17,500 nt of DNA from Ichthyophonus hoferi. Its lineage: Eukaryota; Opisthokonta; Ichthyosporea; Ichthyophonida; Ichthyophonidae. This document shows, piece by piece, positions 9,905-17,500 of this stretch. The stretch spans positions 1,457-18,956 of the forward strand of contig NAOQ01000832.1 of assembly GCA_002751075.1 (NCBI GenBank), given 5' to 3'. A program made the position numbers and the translations under genes. Below the pieces are notes generated by a model that saw only the letters and a list, made by a program, of their open reading frames with translations, did not search any database and was not told the DNA's origin. Positions within the stretch are counted from its first letter, which is position 1, and the number at the start of each line of letters is the position of its first letter.

Positions 9905-12136
9905 CTATTCATTATGTTTATTAGATCCCGACTCCCACAGGTCTCTATTTTGTGCTTTGTGTGCCTCCCACGCTATTAACCCCGGTGCAGAAAATCTTCT
10001 ATAGCCCGGGGCAGGGTCCCATTCAACTTTGATCTTGTTGGAATTGTGTGTAGGAAAAAACGACATACTATCATTGGTGGACATATAACCAAATTCCCCT
10101 GGTGATGACGAACTCAGATTCCCTCCGCAATTTTCAAATTCATGTAAATTGGTTTTTGGATGGGATCTATCTTCTTCCTGTTGGATGAATGAAGGGCTAT
10201 GAAATTGCCGAGTTCCATTAGTAACAACTGGCATGAGTGTATCTGGAAAAAATCGTTTAAACCATGTCTGGGCTGTACTACTGCTGATTATCTCGCGACG
10301 ACGACCAGCTTTTGTCATAGCTTTCTGGTGTTCATTAAAAAGAGAGTGCAATGAATCAGCCCCTTTACGCTGTAAATAAAAAATAAACTGGGGTTAGTAT
10401 ACTACCTGATGTTTTATGAATATAATTCATGTACCCAGTGTTTATAACATAAACATTATCTACAGGGAAGGGGGAAAAGTTGCATGCAACAGTAGCCTGC
10501 TTAATAAAAAAAATTCTAGGTATGATTTAGCCTAATGTAGTGAAACTCAACATACCTGGATACGACGAATTCCTGGGGCTAAACGATACACTTTTTCATC
10601 ATTTGGTCCTATGTGATCAAGCACACGCTGTGACTTCACAAATTCAATAAAATGACTCTTTGTTTCTGTTTTTTTGCTATGGTTTCCAGGCTTTCCCACT
10701 AGTCCGTGTGGTCGACGTCTCATTACCATATCACGGTGTGCACACACAGTACTTGATTCACGTGTATTATTACCACCGTTCATGCTCTGAAATGAGTGTA
10801 TACTGGATCCGCTTGCAGTGCTTTCTCTTCGTTGAAATTCATTGTTACTCTTGTTGCTGTTTGCAAGTGAGGGTGAGCTACAGGAATCGTCCGAAACATC
10901 AACTATATCTTTACTAAATCTACGATCCCGGCTATTCTCTACAAAGGATAAACCGCTCATGTCACAGCTGGCTGTTTTGCCATGGCCCCGAAAATGAATG
11001 GTATTGCCTTGACGATGAGAAATATTTTCTATACAAGACCTTCGTCTGTTAGGTGAGAGAAAATTATTGTGTTCGTTACTTTTCAAAGACGACGGCCGGT
11101 ATAGTGCATGCCCTAGTGCAACGAGGGACACAAAGCTATTCTCTTTAGAATGGTGTTTAACCTCCTGTGGATATTTGAATTCGGATTTTGAAGAATTTGG
11201 TTCGTACCAGGGTGAGCCGAACTCCGCAGGAAGGTGTGGTAAGCTACCTAGCAAAGGGCTTTCGTTCGTCTCACCCTCTCTAAATTTCGGATCTGAACAG
11301 ATACTGTTTTGTCTTTTACTCGGAGCTATGTGGCGTTTTTCTAGAAGGGTTGGTGATGGTTGTTTTAGTATTCTCTTACCTGAAGCAGGAGGACAACCTG
11401 CTGAGTCTTGTGTGTATGATTTATTTGTTGGTAAGTTGAACCCACCCTGTGACCTCTCTCTTTTAAATGCAGCAATAATATTACCATGAGTAGAGTCTGT
11501 TACTGGCATTTTGCATTGACCTGTGTTTGATATTTGGGACAGTTTGTGACTTTGCGTTTGACTGCTTACGGGTTGGCCATGTGTTCGTATGTGTTGGGGT
11601 ATGTAACTATCTACACTATACCTGCATTCCTCAGGCGGCGGTATTTCAAATGGTGGCATTTTTTTTCGCTCATTCATATATGTGTGTAAGCAAGTCTGAG
11701 TAGGTATGCTGTGTATACCAGTTGTGTTGGGCAACTGCCAGCCATTATAAGCACTGGAGGCACTACATATTCCATTTTCGTCGTTTATGTCTCGTTGTCT
11801 AGGGTGTGTTAACTCACTAGATTCATGTAATGAGTACTGTAAGTTACTGTTATCGTGGACTGAAACCGGAAGGCATTGTAAATGAACGGGTGCAGAGCCC
11901 TCCTCCCATGGACGAAACATAGTAAAATTACACACATTAACTAAACCTTTTGGTATGTGATACAACAGATTATCTTTTCCCTCGGCTATGGGGTTTGCTT
12001 CAAGAAAAAAAAAGCGGTTAGGAAGACCTGGTCCATGAAAAGCATCGGCATATTGACTATAAATACATAAGACGCAGCCAATAATATATACAATGAGTGT
12101 AGATAATAACCAATTATGGACTGTCCGGTAAGGCAT
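9905..12136 (-). CDS. Two-exon gene, 681-residue low-complexity protein of unknown function
   Basis: Exon 1 is 12136-10556 (527 codons) and exon 2 is 10369-9905 (154 codons and a stop), joined in phase 0 across a 186-base intron. The product is rich in Ser, Asn, His and Pro. Residues about 8-32 are hydrophobic (WLLSTLIVYIIGCVLCIYS) and could be a signal peptide or anchor. The long middle (about 95-490) looks disordered. The best-ordered part spans the intron, residues about 500-580: VLDHIGPNDEKVYRLAPGIR, then the helix-like SLHSLFNEHQKAMTKAGRRR, then TAQTWFKRFFPD. The start is uncertain. The first ATG has T at -3, whereas Met73 (ATG at 11920, giving MFRPWEEG) has A at -3, and a CTAAC plus T-tract plus AAG acceptor-like site lies between them near 11998. 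Starting at Met73 would remove the hydrophobic segment and give a soluble protein. I do not recognise the family; regulatory or nuclear roles are only guesses from composition. Confidence 0.75.
10370..10555 (-). other. Spliceosomal intron, 186 bases
   Basis: On the minus strand the donor is CAG|GTATGT and the acceptor is TTTATTTACAG. An exact TACTAAC lies at 10399-10393, placing the branch adenosine about 24 bases before the acceptor. All three signals are textbook, and removal joins the two coding blocks in phase 0, so this intron is well supported. The exact branch heptamer is typical of budding-yeast-like and several other fungal introns. Confidence 0.85.
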
Positions 12137-12172
12137 AGATCAGCACTTATAGATCGTACTCGCCTGTGTACA

Positions 12173-12180
12173 CTTTTATA
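12173..12180 (-). promoter_or_regulatory. Probable TATA box of the minus-strand gene
   Basis: TATAAAAG on the minus strand lies about 37 bases before the first ATG at 12136. With initiation some 30 bases downstream, the 5' leader would be very short. This supports promoter use here and mildly favours the upstream ATG. If translation starts at Met73 instead, the leader would be about 230 bases, or shorter after splicing. Confidence 0.45.
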
Positions 12181-14221
12181 GTTGCGGATAGAGTGAGATC
12201 GGAATGTCTCTAAACTCAGTTACTTAGCAATAGGAAAACTCCGTTGTTTTCAATCAATTATTTCCTGTCACACATTTTTTAAATCCACATACTGAATTTA
12301 AAAATATTACAAAATTACCAATATATCTGTATTTTTTTAATATATTTTTTGTTATCAATTAGATAAATTTTTAGCAAAAACCATTTTACAAACTGACCAC
12401 GTTTTATTCTTCTATTCTTTTTACAAATGCTTCAGGTGTTTATGGTGAGTTTTTAAATTCCTCTTTAACTAATCACAAAGATTGGAATATTTGATTGGTA
12501 ACCTTCACCTCAAATCCTATTCGTTGCCAGATTGCTTAGGAGTAAATCTTCAAAATTCCCCGTTAATGCTTCGCGTGCTCCATTTACTTAACAGTTTTTC
12601 CGCCAAATCAAGTCAAAATGTAATTTGTTGATAGATGCGCAATTTCTTACTACTGTAATTTTTTAAACTAAAAAAAAGCTGGTAATCTTGCATCACTACT
12701 ATTTGCGAGCGCTCAAGCCTGGCCACGAGCCGATGTATCTAAGCCAAGAGTTGTGACTCAAATTAGTCTTGCGTGCATGGATGGTCAAAGAAGAAAGCAA
12801 TTGTTTGGAAGTCGGTAGTTCTGGCCAATAGAAAAAATAAATGTTTATTATCTTTCAATTTCACTACCATAACTAAAATAAATTTTATTTCATTTTTACT
12901 GTCGTTATAAACTATATTTGAATATAATTTAGTTTACTATTGTTGACAACTTAGACTCAGGATGACGAGCCGATAGATGAATTCTTGGATGCGGCTTGAC
13001 ATATGTACCAAATTCGTTTAACATAACATGATAAGGACAAATTTAGAAAAAAGTTAGTTTGCGCTTAGTGACCAATGGACGGGCTGATATCTTTGCGGTC
13101 TTTTTTCTTATCAAATCTCATATACGTCATCTACCATTCTGTTTTATAATTGGCTGTATATCACCAATAGGATCTATTTAATATTTTATGTTATAAACTT
13201 ATTAAATCACGATTTCAATAACTGCCCTTTGACGTTATCGTCCTTATAAATGCGACCATTTGCTGGGAGTAGCCGAGTAGGAACGCAGATTGACAATTCT
13301 ACTTTAATAATAGTGCTTTACTAATTGATGAATTCATTTATGTTATATAAAAAAAACATTTCCAAACTTTTCATGGAGTTCGTTGTGGCATCGTTAGTCT
13401 AGGATAACTCTTGTATTGGATTAGATTGGAATATAATTGCGAACACATTTTGATTAATAATGTGCATATCTTTTCAAGTCTGGCTCTATTTATTTTTCCC
13501 ATGAGCCAAAATTTTAACTCATACCATTTTAGTGAAAATTGCGACATAATGACTAATGAACACTGTTGTATTATATAATAATATATTACTTATTGGACCA
13601 TATTGTTTATAGTTAAAGGACTGGTAGGTTTAGCCTAAGGGGCTGGATAATATATAACTACGCGCACGTCCAATCCGGCTTCCTCGCTCAAAATCCTTTA
13701 GTTGGGGTATTTCAATTGCAATAGCCAAGCTGCACCTTCATATTGGTCAAGACTAATTTAATATTAGGAGAATTTACATCGTCGTTAACGTCGACTTTTT
13801 TTTAATCCTGTTTTCTCTACACCACGTGATTGTTTAGGTTAGCAACAGAAAGACATACTATCTTTCTGTTCAAAATTATATATTGCGTTGTTTAGGAGGT
13901 GAATCATTTCTTGTCACTAATTTATGGTTTTGGGATTGAGAAGTGCGGAAATACAAACTGCCCATTTAATAACTAATCAGTTCAGGTCATAAATCGTTTT
14001 TTTTTACATTCAAAGTCCTCCAAGAGTTGACAATTTTAGAAGAAAAAAATTATTGGAAAAGCCTGTCCGTCATATATTCATTTAAAGATTTTTTTGGTTC
14101 AACAAAAAAATCTTTAAATGCAATAGGTCCATTGCCAATTTTTATATATAGAAAGTGTAACGGGCGTGAACACGAGACAAATGAAAAATAAATAAATACA
14201 AACGAAACAAATGCCGTACGT
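12181..14221. other. Left part of the divergent intergenic spacer
   Basis: No gene was recognised. The stretch is AT-rich with several CCAAT/ATTGG pentamers, including an ATTGG...CCAAT pair at 13149-13168. A small hairpin (cagaaaga/tctttctg) is near 13847-13870. An 18-bp perfect hairpin at 14079-14120 is listed separately. Confidence 0.5.
14079..14120. repeat. Perfect 18-bp inverted repeat with 6-base loop
   Basis: The arm catttaaagatttttttg (14079-14096) is followed by the loop gttcaa and the exact reverse complement caaaaaaatctttaaatg (14103-14120). An 18-bp perfect stem is unlikely by chance, even in AT-rich DNA. On either strand a transcript would form a hairpin with A and U tracts. Possible roles are a cruciform, a small foldback element or a transcript-end structure. 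No known mobile-element termini or flanking duplication were seen. Confidence 0.8.
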
Positions 14222-14608
14222 ATGCAGACTACAATGATAGAATTGTATTTGGCTGAATCTGAGTCTATGAGAGGGTCTGACTATGCAAAATTTCCATCAA
14301 TTGTAATGGTAACGATTAGGAAGCTACCCAGCCACTTATATTATATAGTGGATTATAAACTCACAGTTTTTTATTATTGGCAGCATATAACAGAGGGTGA
14401 TGGATCTAGTATTACTTACATTATATACATGACAGTGAGCCTATATTTACGTAAGTCAGTAGGCCTGGAACAGGTAAGCAGGTTCATAAATTAGATTTAT
14501 AGAAGATGAGCAACATGAAGTGTTCTGATAAATAGGGTTTATACAAGCTTAATTCTTTTTTTTTATTTAAAAAAATGTTTTCAGGGTCTTGATACACAAA
14601 GGCCTTAA
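14222..14608 (+). CDS. Possible small spliced ORF, about 91 residues
   Basis: An ATG at 14222 opens 84 codons to a strong donor, CAG|GTAAGC, with GT at 14474. A strong acceptor, ATGTTTTCAG with AG at 14583-14584, follows a T-rich tract. Removing the 111-base intron keeps phase 0 and adds seven residues, GLDTQRP, before TAA at 14606-14608. Without splicing the frame stops at 14494. The protein (MQTTMIELYLAESESM..., aromatic middle) resembles nothing I know and its composition is that of AT-rich DNA. The splice signals are the main support. It could be a non-coding spliced transcript, or chance. Confidence 0.2.
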
Positions 14609-16550
14609 GCCAACGAAACGTTTTTGCGATTATATCAATAAATTCCTTCGGGGTTTATTTAGAGGTCAACCTTTTACTTGACCATTTGTAATACACTCAC
14701 CCCTCGGGGAGTTCAATAGTAAATCAAACTAAGGAATTTGTATTGGTTACAAGTCAGTCACATAAGATATCCATGTTAAGCATTATTGGCTGATTTATTT
14801 TGATAATTTTTTGTTTGCGTGCTCAGTTGCCCGGGGGCAATAAAAATAGCTGTATAAATAGTAGAACTAATTGACTGTTTTCGACAATACACATATTTAT
14901 AAATGTATGTCGGATTATATTTATGTATACAAGCAAATTTTGAATTGGTTTTAATTTATGTGGACCAAAAATGGATTTTTAAAGGCGTATCTAAGGCAGT
15001 TTGTAATGGAAACACATATGGTGTACAACTATATTACTAGCCTAAACGAAGGTCATAATCTTGAAGTCTTATGTATTCAAAACTTTCCCGATTGGTTGAC
15101 TGATTAAAAGACGTAAGCCAATCAGTATTTAATGATGGCTCTAGAAATTGTTGGTTCTGACGTACTTATCATCATGATATTAATACATAACCCATGAACA
15201 TAAGTTTCTAGATAATACGATATTAATAGTAAAACGAAAATGACATTGGAATGTTTGAAAAAAATATTCTATGATAAGAAGAGAGGTCAGGGGCATACCA
15301 GGGATTTAAACACATAATATCCGCTCAAAACCGAAGATGAGCACCTTTGAGTCCGAGTATGTATGGGATACCTATACAATACGGGATATATACATATATT
15401 GAAACTGTGCAAGTGAGGCTGAGCACTCACCATTTTTGTTCGGTTATGCACAAATAATATTTTTATGCAGATTATTTCAAATTCCTAGCTGCGACTCATT
15501 TTGAAATAAGTAGTTACTGTACTTCCACATTAGGTTTAACATAACTCAACTGGCAACTGGTAGTTATGATTTGCTGAAAGTTTATTACCCTTCATAAGAT
15601 GGAGTTAATAAAAACGTTAATATATGTAACATTGGTATTCATTTAGAAGTATTGTAAAAAAAAATTACATTTCAAATACTTTACACGACTCTTGCTTGGC
15701 AGGTAACACTTCTTTAAACCCGACGAACATATTAAAGGCTACCAGCTTCTTCAGGAAGAGAAAGCGCGCCTTTCACATTAAAACGGCTATCTATGATGTC
15801 AATCGCCAATGTTATTAACCAAATATAATCTAAGTTGTACTGTATCTCAGAATCTATTGGTGAAATAGGCTGCTAAATCATTGGCAAAAATTTACTCTAC
15901 AGTCGGAAATATTATTGGCTATAAACTTACAATTGTAGAAAAAGCTATCTATGACGTACATCTATCCGTATTTTATTTCTTTAACTATATAAAAGTTAAA
16001 ATTATGAAGCAATATATATATATATATAATGTAATAAATGTATAAATATAAAGTATTTTTAAAAATAATAATAAATTTGTTTGGATTAATTTTTTTTTTA
16101 TTGTTTCAAATAGATAAAATATATAATTTACGATCATAATTTTTAGTTAAAGATAGACATGACAGAGGAGTAAAGTCATAATCGCAATAGCATGGCTCAC
16201 CTATTGGGTGAGATGCGTTCTGTCGTTGTTGTTTCTAATTGGGTCAGTTGCTTTCAATCATATCAAGTAGATTAGTTTGTTAATTAGATAAGATTTATTA
16301 GACCAAGCTTAAGTAGATAGGATCAATAGCCCGAGTGAAAATTAGATCAAAACAAAATAACAAACAATAACGTAACATAACATAACATATTACACTTCAT
16401 ACATATACAGACAGATATATATATACAGTTGCTTTCTTCAAAATTATGAACTCTTACATAGTTATTATTTCACATACTTAGCATTATATATATTTAGACA
16501 TTTTGCGGCTTTAAAATAACATTTTAAGATTTTATTGTTTCATTTGTATT
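14609..16550. other. Right part of the divergent spacer; likely upstream region of the ABC transporter gene
   Basis: No gene was recognised. It contains many CCAAT/ATTGG pentamers, including the pair GATTGGTT/AGCCAATC at 15090-15123, an (AT)n tract at 16011-16029, and a taaca triplet repeat at 16373-16388. A TATA-like tttaaaataa at about 16511-16520 lies some 30-40 bases before the ABC transporter ATG and could serve its promoter. A short ATG frame at about 15337 (MSTFESEY) meets a GTATGG donor-like site but has no partner exon. Confidence 0.45.
16011..16029. repeat. (AT)n microsatellite
   Basis: An alternating AT run in the spacer upstream of the ABC transporter gene. Confidence 0.75.
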
Positions 16551-17421
16551 ATGACGGAGGTGGGACTGGCGGAACTAAAAGTTGCCGAGGACACTACAAG
16601 CGTAAGGGCATTTTATCATATTGTTTTTTAACTTGGAAATATATCGGGGAAGGATAAATAAAAACAAACAGATTGGTGAATCTTTTTATAACATGTGCTG
16701 CTGGTGCAGATTTTTGCACAGGCTTTATGCTACATACTTGTGGTCCTTTATAGCTAAAAAGACTGTGACAGCCTATATTAAATACATTTTCTAATTGATT
16801 GTTACCATTATAAGTGTCATGATTTATAAGCTAACCTACTTGACTAGTGTTAAAGGTACAAAAATATATTTTTAAGCAGCTGTTTGCTAGTGTTACCCAT
16901 ATATTGCGACACACTGCAAATACTTTAGTTTTTTGATAATGAAACCAAGAGGGTTTATATCACATATATATATTTCAAACACCCAGATTATTAGAATGAA
17001 AACACGATATAAATCTATTCCGTAATACTTGCCATAGTCATATATACACATAGTGATGCTCATATATATATGTAAGCATCCAGCCTCGCCAGTGCAACTC
17101 TTCTCCTCCATTCCTTTCTGGCTTTCTTATAACAAGTACAAAAAGCCATTTCTAAACACTTACCATAGCCAGTGAACCTTTTTGTATCTCCATTTCCGCA
17201 GTCCTACTTTAGCCATAGGGACAATGCCACTGTTGTTGACTCTAACCCCGCCGATGGCACCGTAATAGCCGAGGAGATCAACCAACCTATTTCTAAGCAA
17301 CGTTGGTGGAAGTGGAACAGGAAGTCAAAAGAGCATAAGGACGAGGAAAAAAAATATATTGTTCCATTTTTGTCTTTGTTTCGATATGCTACCAATAGCG
17401 AGAAAGTAAAGATTATAGCAG
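16551..17421 (+). CDS. ABC transporter, ABCB/MDR type, N-terminal exons (gene continues past the window)
   Basis: Exon 2 (17202-17421) encodes a hydrophilic, basic N-terminal tail (QRWWKWNRKSKEHKDEEKK) followed by VPFLSLFRYATNSEKVKIIA. That is the pattern directly before the first transmembrane helix in full-length ABCB exporters (P-glycoprotein, fungal Pmd1/Ste6-like: 'VPF..LFRYAT..D....'). These proteins use ATP to move lipophilic compounds or peptides across a membrane. Exon 1 is inferred: ATG at 16551 with A at -3, 17 codons MTEVGLAELKVAEDTTS, ending at the donor GTAAGG (16602). The acceptor TTTCCGCAG (AG 17200-17201) rejoins in phase 0. A GTATGG donor after GCAG (17422) ends exon 2 in phase 1, and no acceptor follows inside the window. 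Membrane domains and ATP-binding sites lie outside, so family is fairly sure but substrate and completeness are unknown. Confidence 0.65.
16602..17201 (+). other. Probable first intron of the ABC transporter gene, 600 bases
   Basis: The donor is AGC|GTAAGG and the acceptor TTTCCGCAG, with a CTAAAC branch-like site about 45 bases before it. It is longer than the 186-base intron of the neighbouring gene. A small unseen exon inside it cannot be excluded. The open frame on the minus strand at 16893-17111 is AT-driven and not called. Confidence 0.45.
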
Positions 17422-17500
17422 GTATGGGTATTACATTCATATATGAACTTTATATTTAAAATATATCTTTATGCATACCTATACTGATATACATATACAT

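Noticed and set aside
10660-11489. Two plus-strand open frames (85 and 140 codons)
   Set aside because: They lie antisense inside exon 1 of the well-supported minus-strand gene and look like shadows.
7601-14749. Shared 14-mer atttgtattggtta at 7601 and 14736
   Set aside because: It was considered as a further copy of the end repeat, but the flanks do not align convincingly, so chance is likely in AT-rich DNA.
17204-17440. Minus-strand open frame of 78 codons
   Set aside because: It is antisense to the ABC transporter exon, whose plus-strand translation matches the family.
1-17500. tRNA, rRNA and CRISPR arrays
   Set aside because: No tRNA-like promoter boxes with a cloverleaf, no rRNA-like conserved blocks and no regular spacer-repeat arrays were seen by eye.

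Overview
The window is AT-rich eukaryotic DNA (about two thirds A+T by eye), with spliced genes, short introns and old retrotransposon debris. The clearest intron has a GTATGT donor, an exact TACTAAC branch site and a TTTACAG acceptor. Together with an MDR-type ABC transporter start, this is what one often sees in fungi, perhaps an early-diverging lineage. That placement is inference; no rRNA, tRNA or marker gene is present to settle it.

Layout. Bases 1-1950 are almost empty, except for one 48-codon coding-like scrap. From about 1950 to 2740 lie two small remnants of a Ty1/copia-type retrotransposon on opposite strands (protease-like on +, gag-like on -). From about 2950 to 3940 are two minus-strand coding-like segments of unknown function, each starting right after an AACAG acceptor-like site and ending in a stop. 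From about 3945 to 7745 is the main fossil: a minus-strand copia-type element with gag-, protease- and integrase-like parts between two diverged, same-orientation end repeats. Just beyond it, 7893-8368 (+) holds two coding-like blocks that splice in phase into the tail of an unrecognised protein. Bases 8490-9885 are non-coding.

The two best host genes diverge from a 4.4-kb spacer. On the minus strand, 12136-9905 is a two-exon gene for a 681-residue, mostly low-complexity protein of unknown function. It has a TATA box upstream and a poly(A) signal just after its stop. On the plus strand, 16551-17421 holds the first two exons of an ABCB/MDR-type ABC transporter, which runs out of the window. 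Its first exon is only 17 codons long. The spacer contains an 18-bp perfect hairpin, many CCAAT pentamers, a possible small spliced ORF and AT microsatellites.

No complete pathway can be read from these genes. The shared spacer could carry promoters for both divergent genes, but nothing in the sequence links their functions. The most distinctive items are the unknown 681-residue protein, the perfect hairpin, the paired CCAAT inverted repeats and the group of orphan in-phase exons around the fossil element.
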